64,000 nt of DNA from Candidatus Accumulibacter cognatus. GTDB taxonomy: Bacteria > Pseudomonadota > Gammaproteobacteria > Burkholderiales > Rhodocyclaceae. The translations under genes were made by a program, and so were the position numbers. The stretch is taken from positions 553,553-617,552 of the forward strand of contig CP058708.1 in NCBI GenBank assembly GCA_013414765.1, written 5' to 3'. A model generated the notes under the pieces. It was not told the DNA's origin. It did no database searches and was given only the letters and a program-made list of their open reading frames with translations. Each line of letters opens with the position of its first letter. Position 1 is the stretch's first letter. Below are positions 43,543 to 52,834 of the stretch, piece after piece.

Positions 43543-44296
43543 CCGTCGTCTCCTCTTTCAAGTCACCCCATAAAAACTGGATTGCTGCCAGAGCAGCCAG
43601 ACCAGCGGTTTCGGTACGCAGGATGCGCGGCCCAAAATGCACCGGCAAAAAACCGGTCAAGGACGCCAACTGCGCTTCCTCGGGCGTGAGACCGCCCTCG
43701 GCACCGATCAACAGCTCAACCCACCCACCCGCCGGCGGTCCCGGCAACGTGGCCAGTGAACGCCGCGCGCCTGGCGCCAGCAGGAGGCGAAGGACACCTG
43801 CCGCGGGTTCCCGGGCCAGCCAGTGTTCAAGGCTTTCCGGAACCGTCACTTCCGGCAGCCGGTTGCGCCCGCATTGTTCGCAGGCTGCGGCGGCGACGCC
43901 GCGCCAGTGCTCAAGCCGGCGTAATGCGCGTTCGCCTTCGAGGCGCAGCACACTGCGTTTCGAAACGACCGGAACGATGCGCCGGACACCCAGCTCGACG
44001 GCCTTCTGTACCGTCCAGTCCATTTTTTCGCTGGCCTGCAACGCCTGCACCAAGGTGACCGACAAGGGCGATTCACGCTCGTGGCCGACCCACTCCAGGA
44101 CATCGACGCTGACCCGCGCCCGTTCAATGCCAACGATCCGGGCAGGATATTCCCCGCCGGCACCATTGAAGAGGGTCAAGTCATCGCCAGTGCGCAGGCG
44201 CAAGACCCTGATCGCATGCTGCGCTACCCGTTCAGGCAAATCGACGCACGCGCCGGCCACCAGCGGCATCGGGCAATGAAAGCGGGGACCATTCAC
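43535..44296 (-). CDS. rsmE: 16S rRNA m3U1498 methyltransferase
   Basis: 253 residues. A SPOUT-class RNA methyltransferase: N-terminal PUA-like part (PRFHCPMPLV, AQHAIRVLRLRTGDDLTLF), then VTLVQALQASEKMDWTVQKA, VSKRSVLR and the knot motif ELLIGAEGGLTPEE followed by LGPRILRTETA. The GTG at 44296 gives the expected PRF opening. A TATAAT (minus strand, 44303-44308) lies only seven bases upstream of it, so the mRNA from that promoter would be nearly leaderless; otherwise the ATG at 44269 is the alternative. Confidence 0.92.
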   Translation of the reverse strand: MNGPRFHCPMPLVAGACVDLPERVAQHAIRVLRLRTGDDLTLFNGAGGEYPARIVGIERARVSVDVLEWVGHERESPLSVTLVQALQASEKMDWTVQKAVELGVRRIVPVVSKRSVLRLEGERALRRLEHWRGVAAAACEQCGRNRLPEVTVPESLEHWLAREPAAGVLRLLLAPGARRSLATLPGPPAGGWVELLIGAEGGLTPEEAQLASLTGFLPVHFGPRILRTETAGLAALAAIQFLWGDLKEETTDV

Positions 44297-44353
44297 CGTG
44301 GTATTATAAGAGTTTCCTTGCTTGATGGTCGTTGTTTGGAGGCAGCCCCCTGT

Positions 44354-44905
44354 ATGGCGCTCAATACCCCTGTTTGTGACTTTGGCTGGCAAGCGCCTGA
44401 CTTCGAGCTCGAGGATACCCACGGTTCCCGGCAGACGCTCGCCAGCCTGCGCGGACCGAATGGCCTGTTGCTGATGTTTATCTGTAACCACTGCCCCTAT
44501 GTCAAGGCGATCATCGACCGCATTTGCCGCGACGCGCGCGAACTGCAGGCCCAGGGGATCGGCGTCGCGGCCATCATGAGCAACGATCCGGCCGAATACC
44601 CCGAGGACTCCGTTGAAAACATGCAACGCGTGGCCCGGGATCTGAATTTTTCGTTTCCTTATCTGCATGACTCCACCCAGGAGGTGGCACGCCGTTACGG
44701 TGCGGTGTGTACGCCGGACTTCTTCGGCTTCAACCGCGACCTGCAATTACAGTACCGCGGACGTCTCGACGCCAGCGGCCGCATGCCGGCTCCCCCCGAT
44801 GCCCGACGCGAGCTGGTCGAAGCCATGCGCCTGGTCGCCGAAACCGGTTGTGGCCCACACGAGCAGACCGCCAGCATGGGTTGCTCGATCAAGTGGCGCG
44901 ACTGA
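44354..44905 (+). CDS. thioredoxin-fold redoxin (AhpC/TSA-like)
   Basis: 183 residues. The opening PVCDFGWQAPDFELEDTHGS and LLLMFICNHCPYVKAIIDRI identify a peroxiredoxin-like family of thioredoxin-fold proteins with a CxxC (CNHC) active site; HDSTQEVARRYGAVCTPDFF and the GCSIKW end are also conserved. Substrate unknown. A GGAGG lies eleven bases before the ATG. It is divergent from rsmE (57-base gap) and 6 bases ahead of the IMPase-family gene, so the two are probably one transcript. Confidence 0.85.
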   Translation: MALNTPVCDFGWQAPDFELEDTHGSRQTLASLRGPNGLLLMFICNHCPYVKAIIDRICRDARELQAQGIGVAAIMSNDPAEYPEDSVENMQRVARDLNFSFPYLHDSTQEVARRYGAVCTPDFFGFNRDLQLQYRGRLDASGRMPAPPDARRELVEAMRLVAETGCGPHEQTASMGCSIKWRD

Positions 44906-44911
44906 TCCAGA

Positions 44912-45778
44912 ATGCGCAACGAAGAAGGCGCGGGTACGCCGGCGATCACTGACGCCCATCTGAAGCGCATGCTCGACGCCAGCATCGCGGTGGTCCGCGA
45001 GGTTGCGCAGCGAGAAATCACTCCGCGCTTCCTGCGGGTCAGCCATGGAGAACGCAAGGACGACGGTTCACTGTGCTCGGAAGCCGATCTCGCGGCGCAG
45101 CAGTTTCTTGTCGGGCGCCTGACCGAGATCCTTGCCTGCCCGATCATCGGTGAAGAAATGTCCCCGGCAATGCAACGCGCCGGCTGGCACGAGGGCAGCA
45201 CCGACGAACACGGTCTGTGGTGTATCGACCCGATTGACGGCACCACCAATTTCATCAACGGGCTGCCCTGCTTTGCCATTTCCATCGCCTGGATGAGTGC
45301 GCGGCGAGCACGCCTGGCGGTGACCTACAACCCGATCACCGACGAAATGTTCTATGCCCGCGAAGGCAATGGCGCCTACCTCAATGGCCGCCGCCTGCCC
45401 TTGCGCCAGGTGACCGCGGATATCCGCCGTGCCGTCGGCGGCGTCGATTTCAAACGGATCCCGAAGCCGCTGGCTGACCGAATCGCCGTCAGCCCGCCTT
45501 TCTACTCGCAGCGCAATTACGGCAGTTCGACGCTCGACTGGTGCAACCTCGCCGCGGGCCGACTCGACCTCTACCTGCACGGTGGCCAGATGCTCTGGGA
45601 TTACGCCGCCGGCAGCCTGATCCTGCGCGAGGCCGGCGGCCAGATGTGCACCCTGGCAGAAGATGACTACGACGCCGATGACGTCTGGCGGCGCCCGGTC
45701 ATCGCGGCCTTGCACCCGGCCGTTTTTGCTGCCTGGCGGGACTGGGTTCGACAGTCTCGCCAGCCGGAAAGCGTCTGA
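44912..45778 (+). CDS. inositol monophosphatase-family phosphatase
   Basis: 288 residues. Metal-dependent phosphatase with LWCIDPIDGTTNFINGLPCF (the DPIDGT metal site), SEADLAAQQFLVGRL, PIIGEEMSP and the distal WDYAAGSLILREAGG. The sequence fits IMPase, histidinol-phosphatase HisN or 3'-phosphoadenosine phosphatase CysQ alike; the pattern here does not let me choose. Its start follows the redoxin by 6 bases. Confidence 0.88.
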   Translation: MRNEEGAGTPAITDAHLKRMLDASIAVVREVAQREITPRFLRVSHGERKDDGSLCSEADLAAQQFLVGRLTEILACPIIGEEMSPAMQRAGWHEGSTDEHGLWCIDPIDGTTNFINGLPCFAISIAWMSARRARLAVTYNPITDEMFYAREGNGAYLNGRRLPLRQVTADIRRAVGGVDFKRIPKPLADRIAVSPPFYSQRNYGSSTLDWCNLAAGRLDLYLHGGQMLWDYAAGSLILREAGGQMCTLAEDDYDADDVWRRPVIAALHPAVFAAWRDWVRQSRQPESV

Positions 45779-45821
45779 CCAAACTAGATGACGCAGCTAT
45801 CCACTACAGGAGCTTTTCACC

Positions 45822-46913
45822 ATGGCAGTAACGACTGAAGCCGTACAGGCGGCACTCAAGGAATTGATCGATCCCAATACCCAAAAGGATTATGTCTCGA
45901 CACGTTCCGTCAGGAACATCAGGATCGATGGCGCCGACCTCTCGCTCGATATCGAACTGGGCTATCCGGCAAGAACCCAGCTTGACGACATCCGTCGCGC
46001 GGTGATCACGAAACTCCGGGACCTCCCCGGAATCGGTAATGTCAGCGTCAATGTCACTGTCAGGATCGTCGCCCACACTGTCCAGCGCGGCCTGAAGCCA
46101 CTGCCCGGTGTCAAGAACATCATCGCCATCGCCTCCGGCAAGGGGGGCGTCGGGAAGAGCACGACGGCGGTGAATCTGGCCCTGGCGCTGGTCCAGGAAG
46201 GGGCCACTGTGGGTCTGCTCGACGCCGATATCTATGGGCCTTCGCAGCCGCAGATGCTGGGCCTGGTCGGTCAGAAACCGGAATCGCAGGATGGTACGTC
46301 GATGGACCCGCTACAGGCGCATGGCCTGCAGGCGATGTCGATCGGTTTCATGATCGACATCGATTCACCGATGGTCTGGCGTGGGCCGATGGTCACCCAG
46401 GCGCTCGAGCAATTGCTCAAGCAGACCAACTGGCAGGATGTCGATTATCTGGTGGTTGACATGCCCCCCGGAACCGGCGACACGCAGCTGACGCTGGCGC
46501 AGAAGGTACCGGTCACCGGCGCGGTCATCGTCACCACCCCGCAGGACATCGCCCTGATCGACGCGCGCAAGGGACTGAAGATGTTCGAGAAGGTCGGCAT
46601 CCCGATTCTCGGCTTGGTGGAAAACATGAGCATCCACATCTGCACGAAGTGTGGCCACGAGGAATACATTTTCGGCCAGGGCGGCGGCGAGCAGATGTGC
46701 CGGGATTACGACACCGAGTTCCTCGGTGCCCTGCCACTGGAACTCTCGATTCGCCAACTGACCGACTCCGGCAAGCCGACGGTGATCGGCGCACCGGAAT
46801 CGCGCGCCGCCGAGATTTATCGGACGATTGCTCGCCGTCTGGCGATCAAGGTTGCCGAGCGTGCCAGGGACATGAGTGCCAAGTTTCCGAGCATCGTCGT
46901 CCAGAACACTTGA
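45822..46913 (+). CDS. apbC: ApbC/Mrp-type iron-sulfur cluster carrier ATPase
   Basis: 363 residues. An N-terminal MIP18/DUF59 domain (ALKELIDPNTQKDYVSTRSV) is joined to a P-loop NTPase with the deviant Walker A ASGKGGVGKSTTAVNLALAL, YLVVDMPPGTGDTQLTLAQK and the CxxC region CTKCGHEEYIFGQGGG that coordinates the cluster in the dimer. It transfers Fe-S clusters to apo-proteins. Convergent genes do not overlap; dcd follows 110 bases downstream on the same strand. Confidence 0.95.
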   Translation: MAVTTEAVQAALKELIDPNTQKDYVSTRSVRNIRIDGADLSLDIELGYPARTQLDDIRRAVITKLRDLPGIGNVSVNVTVRIVAHTVQRGLKPLPGVKNIIAIASGKGGVGKSTTAVNLALALVQEGATVGLLDADIYGPSQPQMLGLVGQKPESQDGTSMDPLQAHGLQAMSIGFMIDIDSPMVWRGPMVTQALEQLLKQTNWQDVDYLVVDMPPGTGDTQLTLAQKVPVTGAVIVTTPQDIALIDARKGLKMFEKVGIPILGLVENMSIHICTKCGHEEYIFGQGGGEQMCRDYDTEFLGALPLELSIRQLTDSGKPTVIGAPESRAAEIYRTIARRLAIKVAERARDMSAKFPSIVVQNT

Positions 46914-47023
46914 GACAGGCGGCTGCCTCTCGCTCTCGACGACGTACCGGATAGTTCCTTCCCTGGCCCGGACACCGTAGAATGGATGCCTTTCCTGCGC
47001 AAGCGGTGTTCGGATGACCGGCA

Positions 47024-48721
47024 ATGTCAATCAAATCGGATAGGTGGATCCGCCGCATGGCGGCAGAGTACGGCATGATCGACCCTTTCGAGCCGAATCA
47101 GGTGCGCGAGATCGATGGCCGCCGCATCGTTTCCTACGGCACTTCCAGCTACGGCTACGACATTCGCTGTTCGAACGAATTCAAGCTGTTCACCAATCTG
47201 AACTCGACGATCGTTGACCCGAAGAACTTCGATCCGAATTCGTTCGTCGAGGTCAAGAACGATTTCTGCATCATTCCTCCGAATTCCTTCGCCCTGGCGC
47301 GCACCATCGAGTATTTCCGCATTCCGCGCAGCGTCCTGACGGTCTGCCTCGGGAAAAGTACTTATGCCCGTTGCTTCCGCGGCGATACCCGCGTAGCCCT
47401 GCTCGACGGCACGGCACCAACCCTGGAGGAGATGGCCCGCCGAGCGGAAGACGGTGAGTTGTTCTGGGGCTATGGGATCGGCCAGTTCGGCAGGATTGGC
47501 GCAGCAATGCTCGAAGCACCTCGCTTCATCGGACGGGATTCATTGCTGGAAATCACCCTCGACAATCGAACGGTCATCCACTGCACGCCCGACCACGAAT
47601 TTGTCCTGCGCGATGGCAGGCTCATTCCCGCGTGTCAGTTGCGTCCGAACGATTCCTTGATGCCCCTCTATCGCCGCTTGGTGCGTGGTTACGAAGCTGT
47701 CTATCAACCCTTGAATGGCCATCTCTACCCCACTCACCGCCTTGCTGATGAATGGAATATTCGGCATGGTATCTATGAAGACATCCTGGCTACGCACCGG
47801 CACCACAAGGACTTCGACCGCCTCAACAACTCTCCGTGGAATATCGGGCGCATGCCGGCCGCCGAGCATATCCGCATGCACAATGCCAAAGGCTACGGGG
47901 CAGACTTCGACCCAGACGAGCACAGCTTGGCAATTCGGGAAGCCTTCGAGTGCTTACGAAGCAGCAGGCCGGGGTGGATTGAACACTTCTCAAAGGTCCA
48001 GCGCGAGCGCGCCAGACAATTCTGGAGCGACGAAAGGTACACACAGGCGCGCGCGCGCTTGCGTGAAAAGCAATCGGAAAACTGGACCGAGGAGCGCCGT
48101 CGCCAGCAGCGGGAGTCCATGGTACGACACTATTCGGATCCACATGCCAGGCAAGCACAGGGAAACAGTTCGCGCGAAGCCTGGGCAAGAGACACAGGCG
48201 AACGCCGACAACGCCAGGCGGAAGTCGCGCGGGACATCAATCGGCGTGGGGAGATCAACGCGGACCGGGTACGTTGGGCACTCGACAGCACCGGTTCGAT
48301 CCGTGGCGCCGCACGTCTTCTGAAATGTGACCGATCGGTATTCCATCGCTTCCCGGAGGTTCTCGCCGCGTTTCGGGGACAAACACCGTATAACCACAAG
48401 GTTGCCGGTATCCGGGAATTGGCAGGAGACCACGACGTCTATTGCCTGACCGTGCCTGAAGCTGGAAACTTTGCCCTTGCCTCCGGGATATTCGTCAGCA
48501 ACTGCGGCATCATCGTGAACGTCACGCCCTTTGAACCGGAGTGGGAAGGTCATGTGACGCTCGAGTTCTCGAATACGACACCTCTGCCCGCCAAGATTTA
48601 CGCCAATGAAGGCATCGCGCAGGTTCTGTTCTTCGAATCCGACGAGGAATGTGAAACATCGTACAAGGATCGTGGCGGCAAGTATCAGGGCCAGATGGGC
48701 GTGACCTTGCCGAAGATCTGA
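47024..48721 (+). CDS. dcd: dCTP deaminase precursor interrupted by an intein
   Basis: A single 565-residue frame. Exteins are residues 1-116 and the last 72, which join to a normal 188-residue dCTP deaminase (dCTP to dUTP, the main route to dTMP in many proteobacteria). The N-extein ends [10 protein letters not shown] and the C-extein begins [14 protein letters not shown]; spliced, they restore the active-site block. The catalytic Ser (112) and Arg (116) lie on one side and the catalytic Glu of VTLEFSN on the other, so the enzyme can work only after splicing. The gene lacks a strong ribosome site; the ATG is the family start. Confidence 0.93.
   Translation: MSIKSDRWIRRMAAEYGMIDPFEPNQVREIDGRRIVSYGTSSYGYDIRCSNEFKLFTNLNSTIVDPKNFDPNSFVEVKNDFCIIPPNSFALARTIEYFRIPRSVLTVCLGKSTYARCFRGDTRVALLDGTAPTLEEMARRAEDGELFWGYGIGQFGRIGAAMLEAPRFIGRDSLLEITLDNRTVIHCTPDHEFVLRDGRLIPACQLRPNDSLMPLYRRLVRGYEAVYQPLNGHLYPTHRLADEWNIRHGIYEDILATHRHHKDFDRLNNSPWNIGRMPAAEHIRMHNAKGYGADFDPDEHSLAIREAFECLRSSRPGWIEHFSKVQRERARQFWSDERYTQARARLREKQSENWTEERRRQQRESMVRHYSDPHARQAQGNSSREAWARDTGERRQRQAEVARDINRRGEINADRVRWALDSTGSIRGAARLLKCDRSVFHRFPEVLAAFRGQTPYNHKVAGIRELAGDHDVYCLTVPEAGNFALASGIFVSNCGIIVNVTPFEPEWEGHVTLEFSNTTPLPAKIYANEGIAQVLFFESDEECETSYKDRGGKYQGQMGVTLPKI
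47372..48502 (+). mobile_element. intein with HNH homing endonuclease inside dcd
   Basis: 377 codons in frame, from Cys1 (directly after extein Arg116) to Asn377, followed by Cys+1. Splicing blocks: block [14 protein letters not shown]; block [14 protein letters not shown] with the TxxH pattern (residues 72-75); block [14 protein letters not shown]; block G GIFVSN. The residue before the terminal Asn is Ser instead of the usual His. An HNH endonuclease motif (residues ~142-171: [17 protein letters not shown], then HIRMHNAKG) and a helix-turn-helix-like segment near the end ([20 protein letters not shown]) indicate a homing element. Base composition (fewer G+C at third positions) differs from the exteins. 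Confidence 0.9.
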
Positions 48722-48827
48722 TGGGCATGCGAGGCCACACCCTTACCAGGTACCGAGGCAGGCAAATCAAGTACGCTGCGTGGGTCGCCGCACTCCCGCC
48801 CTCTCACTCTTGATACGGGATCCCTGA

Positions 48828-51065
48828 ATGCATTTCAATTTTCCGGTCATCGTCATCGATAAGGACTACCGTTCGGAAAACACCGGCGGGCTCGGGATTC
48901 GCGCGCTGGCCAAGGCGATCGAGAAGAAGGGTTTTGAAGTCTTTGGAGTGACCAGCTATGGTGACCTGACTTCGTTTGCTCAGCAACAGAGCCGCGCCTC
49001 GGCCTTCATCCTGTCCATCGACGACGAAGACTTCAGGAACGGCAAGGCCGACCAGACCGTCGGCAGCCTGCGCGCCTTCGTCAAGGAAATTCGCTGTCGC
49101 AACGAGGATATCCCGATCTTCCTGTACGGCGAGACGCGTACTTCGCGCCACATCCCGAACGACGTGCTACGAGAGTTGCATGGCTTCATCCACATGTTCG
49201 AGGATACCGCCGAATTCATCGGCCGGTATGTGGTGCGCGAGGCCAAAGCCTACCTGGAAAGCCTGGCGCCGCCCTTCTTCCGCGCCCTGACACACTATGC
49301 CGAGGATGGGTCGTATTCGTGGCACTGCCCCGGTCACTCGGGCGGCGTCGCTTTCCTGAAGAGTCCGGTCGGGCGAATGTTCCACCAGTTCTTCGGCGAG
49401 AACATGCTGCGCGCCGATGTCTGCAATGCCGTCGAGGAACTTGGCCAGCTACTCGACCATACCGGCCCGGTTGCTGCCTCGGAGCGCAACGCGGCCCGCA
49501 TCTTCAATGCCGATCACCTTTTCTTCGTCACCAACGGCACCTCGACCTCGAACAAGATCGTCTGGCATTCGACCGTCGCGCCGGGCGATGTCGTCGTCGT
49601 CGATCGGAATTGTCACAAATCGATACTCCATTCGATCATCATGACCGGCGCCATCCCCGTTTTCCTGATGCCGACCCGCAACCACTATGGGATCATCGGG
49701 CCGATCCCGAAAGAAGAGTTCCGCTGGGCGAACATCCAGAAGAAGATTGCGGCGCATCCTTTCGCGCGCGCGGTCGCCGCCAGACCGCGCGTACTCACCA
49801 TCACCCAGAGCACCTACGACGGGATTCTCTACAACGTCGAAGAAATCAAGGAAATGCTCGATGGCGTGATCGATACCCTGCACTTCGACGAGGCCTGGCT
49901 GCCACACGCGGCTTTTCACGATTTCTACGGCGATTACCATGCCATCGGCGCCGACCGCCCGCGCTGCAAGGATGCGGTGATTTTTTCGACGCAGTCGACG
50001 CACAAGCTGCTGGCCGGTCTCTCGCAAGCCTCGCAGATTCTCGTTCAGGATTCCGAAGGGCGCAGGCTCGACCGCGATGTCTTCAACGAAGCTTACCTGA
50101 TGCACACCTCGACCTCGCCGCAGTACGCGATCATCGCCTCCTGCGACGTCGCGGCAGCGATGATGGAGGCTCCCGGCGGCACCGCACTGGTTGACGAGTC
50201 TATTGCCGAAGCGCTCAACTTCCGCAGCACCATGCGCAAGGTCGAAAAGGAATGGGGGGCCGATTGGTGGTTCAAGGTCTGGGGCCCGGAAGACCTTTCG
50301 GGAGAAGGCCTCGCAGACCGCTCGGCGTGGATCCTCAAGCCCGGCGAACGTTGGCACGGCTTCGGCATGCTCGCCGAAGGCTTCAACATGCTCGACCCAA
50401 TCAAGGCGACGGTCATTACGCCGGGTCTCGATGTCGACGGAGACTTCGCCGATTGGGGAATTCCGGCGGCAATCGTCACCAAGTACCTGGCCGAGCACGG
50501 CATCATCGTCGAGAAGTGTGGTCTCTATTCCTTTTTCATCATGTTCACCATCGGCATCACCAAGGGTCGCTGGAACACGCTGGTCACCGAACTGCAGCAG
50601 TTCAAGGATGGCTACGACCAGAACATGCCGTTATGGAAGGTGATGCCGGAGTTCCTGGCCAAGAATCCGCGCTACGAGAAGCTCGGGCTGAAAGACCTCT
50701 GCAAGCAGATCCACGGCATCTACGCGGCCAACGATGTCGCGCATCTGACCACCCGCATGTACCTCTCGGACATGGAGCCGGCGATGAAGCCGACCGATGC
50801 TTTTGCCCGCATGGCGCATCGCGAGATCGACCGCGTTCCGATCGACGATCTGGAGGGACGGATCACCAGCACCCTGCTGACTCCTTACCCACCGGGAATT
50901 CCCCTGCTGATCCCGGGCGAGCGCTTCAACGCCACGATCGTCCGCTACCTGCAGTTCGCGCGCGACTTCAACGAACACTTCCCTGGCTTCGAAAACGACG
51001 TCCATGGCCTGGTCAAGGCAATCGTCGATGGCAAGCCAGTCTACTCGGTCGATTGCGTTCGCTAA
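48828..51065 (+). CDS. Orn/Lys/Arg decarboxylase, PLP-dependent (AdiA/LdcI fold)
   Basis: 745 residues, full length for the large inducible-type decarboxylases. An N-terminal receiver-like wing domain (VIVIDKDYRSENTGGLGIRA) precedes the PLP-binding core: SWHCPGHSGGVAF, VTNGTSTSNKIV, HFDEAWLPHAAFH and STQSTHKLLAGLSQ with the PLP lysine at residue 393. Which of lysine, ornithine or arginine is the substrate cannot be read with confidence. Such enzymes make polyamines or consume protons under acid stress. The stop codon's last two bases are the first of dispersed repeat copy C. Confidence 0.9.
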   Translation: MHFNFPVIVIDKDYRSENTGGLGIRALAKAIEKKGFEVFGVTSYGDLTSFAQQQSRASAFILSIDDEDFRNGKADQTVGSLRAFVKEIRCRNEDIPIFLYGETRTSRHIPNDVLRELHGFIHMFEDTAEFIGRYVVREAKAYLESLAPPFFRALTHYAEDGSYSWHCPGHSGGVAFLKSPVGRMFHQFFGENMLRADVCNAVEELGQLLDHTGPVAASERNAARIFNADHLFFVTNGTSTSNKIVWHSTVAPGDVVVVDRNCHKSILHSIIMTGAIPVFLMPTRNHYGIIGPIPKEEFRWANIQKKIAAHPFARAVAARPRVLTITQSTYDGILYNVEEIKEMLDGVIDTLHFDEAWLPHAAFHDFYGDYHAIGADRPRCKDAVIFSTQSTHKLLAGLSQASQILVQDSEGRRLDRDVFNEAYLMHTSTSPQYAIIASCDVAAAMMEAPGGTALVDESIAEALNFRSTMRKVEKEWGADWWFKVWGPEDLSGEGLADRSAWILKPGERWHGFGMLAEGFNMLDPIKATVITPGLDVDGDFADWGIPAAIVTKYLAEHGIIVEKCGLYSFFIMFTIGITKGRWNTLVTELQQFKDGYDQNMPLWKVMPEFLAKNPRYEKLGLKDLCKQIHGIYAANDVAHLTTRMYLSDMEPAMKPTDAFARMAHREIDRVPIDDLEGRITSTLLTPYPPGIPLLIPGERFNATIVRYLQFARDFNEHFPGFENDVHGLVKAIVDGKPVYSVDCVR

Positions 51066-51341
51066 CGGTCATGACTTTTCCAGGCACATCCCGATCATGA
51101 AAGTCATGGCCGTTTCCCTCCCTTGCAGGGCGCATTCCAGCTTGCATACCGCGGAGCATCGTTCGATGGGCACAGAGCATGCTCTGCGAATTCCCCATCT
51201 CATCCCCCGACCCCTCCCCACGGCCCGCGCTGCATCGCGGGCCGGCTACGGCGGCGCGGAGTAGTGCTCCGGGAGACCCCGCCTGCGCCCCCGCAACAAG
51301 TGGGGGGGAGATTCGTGAGTCCCTGACGCGACTATCACATT
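51064..51341 (+). repeat. dispersed palindrome-headed repeat, copy C
   Basis: The most complete copy: head AACGGTCATGACTTTTCCAG, arm AAAGTCATGGCCGTT (one mismatch to the others), the CCCTTGCAGGGCGCATTCC segment, CACGGCCCGCGCTGCATCGC and an end GACGCGACTATCACATT. It fills the gap between the decarboxylase stop and the convergent CBS-domain gene, where a bidirectional terminator might be expected. Confidence 0.8.
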
Positions 51342-51388
51342 AGCAGCAGCGTGTCGGAAGCGCCGCGAGGCGCCCTGGCAAGCCGCCG

Positions 51389-52834
51389 CTAGCGCGTTGT
51401 GTGCGACTCTTCGGCGGAAGGTGCATTGATATCTGCTGCCGAAGAGTTTTCGACGAGGCGCACGACCCCATCCTCTCCGACGGCGGTATCTTCGAACTTC
51501 AAAAGGGTGATCCGATGGTTATCCATCTCGAGCACCGTCAGTTGCCCGCCTTCCAGTTGGACGGTATCGCCGACCTTCGGTACGCTGCCGTGCTTCTTGT
51601 AGAACAGTCCCGCCAGGGTGACGTAATCGTCATCGGTCGGGAACGGAAAATCAAGCAGGACGTCGAGGTCGGAAACCCGCATCGAGGCGTCGATTTCGTA
51701 CTGACTGCCAATCAGTTTCCTGACTCGCCTCGCCTGACGAGTGAATTCGTCCTCGTAATCGCCCACGATTTCCTCGAGGATGTCTTCGAGCGTGATGATC
51801 CCCTCGGTTCCGCCATACTCGTCGATCACCACCGCCATCTGCTGCCGGGTACGCTTGAAGTCCTTGAGCAGGTCGCTCAGCAATTTGCTGTTGGGAACCA
51901 CGTACGGCGCCTGCACGAAATCGGCGACTGGACGGTGACTGACTTCCTGGAGCGTCTGGCCGGGGCTCTCGGCCATCGCTGTCAGCAGTTCCTTGATTGC
52001 CACCACGCCAGTGATCCGGTCCAGGCTCTTGTCGTACACCGGAAAGCGCGCGTGCGGCACGTCGCGAAAAACACGCAAGGCGTCGGCCAGGGTATCTTCC
52101 TGCGCCAACGCCCGGATGCGCGTGCGCGGGATCATGGCCTCGCGTACCGTGTGCTCGTCGAGTTTGAACACCCCGCGGATCATCTCCGTTTCCTCCGGCG
52201 CCAGCGTCCCGTCCTTCTCGCTCGCCGAGAGAATCATGCGGATTTCCTCGACCGACATCGTGAAGTGGCTGTGACCCTCGCCTTCGAGATTCCGCTGCCC
52301 GAAAAGCCGCAGCAAGGCGTCCGAAGACATCTTCATGATGAAGATCAGCGGCCGGAAGGTGAGGTAGAGAAGGTTGATCATGCCGCCCACCGCCATGCTC
52401 ATCTGCTCGGCCTTGTGGAAGGCCAGCACCTTGGGCGCCAGTTCGCCGGCAACCACATGCAGAAACGAAATGACGACAAAGGCGAAGACATACGAGACCG
52501 TGTGTGCCGCCTTGAGGAGTGCTTCGCTGTCGCCGAACAGGGCAAAGATCGACACGAAGGTCGAATCCGTCAGCGTGCTGATGGTCTCCATACCGACGGC
52601 GCCAAGTCCGAGCGAAACCAGTGTGATGCCGACCTGGGTCACCGAGTAGAAGCGTTCCGGCTCATTGTGCAGCATCTCGACCCGCGCTGCGCGCTTGTCG
52701 CCTTCCTCGGCCAACTGCTTGATACGGCTGCGGCGTGCCGAGGAGATGGCGATCTCCGAACCGACAAAAAAGGCATTACCGGCAACAAAAGCCAGGATCA
52801 GACCAAGGTTGATGTAAAGATAAGGGTGCTCCAT
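51389..52834 (-). CDS. CorC/HlyC-type membrane protein (DUF21 - CBS pair - CorC_HlyC)
   Basis: 481 residues. DUF21 transmembrane domain with NAFFVGSEIAISSARRSRIK, VTQVGITLVSLGLG and FLHVVAGELAPKVLAF; two CBS domains (AMIPRTRIRALAQEDTLADA, RFPVYDKSLDRITGVVAIKE, VVIDEYGGTEGIITLEDILE); and a C-terminal CorC_HlyC transporter-associated domain (YEIDASMRVSDLDVLL). The family includes Mg2+/Co2+ efflux-related CNNM-like proteins. The ATG at 52834 has an AGGAGGAGC site; the longer upstream frame is not used. Nucleotide regulation through the CBS pair is expected. Confidence 0.9.
   Translation of the reverse strand: MEHPYLYINLGLILAFVAGNAFFVGSEIAISSARRSRIKQLAEEGDKRAARVEMLHNEPERFYSVTQVGITLVSLGLGAVGMETISTLTDSTFVSIFALFGDSEALLKAAHTVSYVFAFVVISFLHVVAGELAPKVLAFHKAEQMSMAVGGMINLLYLTFRPLIFIMKMSSDALLRLFGQRNLEGEGHSHFTMSVEEIRMILSASEKDGTLAPEETEMIRGVFKLDEHTVREAMIPRTRIRALAQEDTLADALRVFRDVPHARFPVYDKSLDRITGVVAIKELLTAMAESPGQTLQEVSHRPVADFVQAPYVVPNSKLLSDLLKDFKRTRQQMAVVIDEYGGTEGIITLEDILEEIVGDYEDEFTRQARRVRKLIGSQYEIDASMRVSDLDVLLDFPFPTDDDYVTLAGLFYKKHGSVPKVGDTVQLEGGQLTVLEMDNHRITLLKFEDTAVGEDGVVRLVENSSAADINAPSAEESHTTR

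Noticed and set aside
47372-48502. Group I or II intron, or an out-of-frame insertion in dcd
   Set aside because: The reading frame is continuous through the insert and shows intein splicing blocks with Cys1, Asn and Cys+1, so a protein intron explains it.
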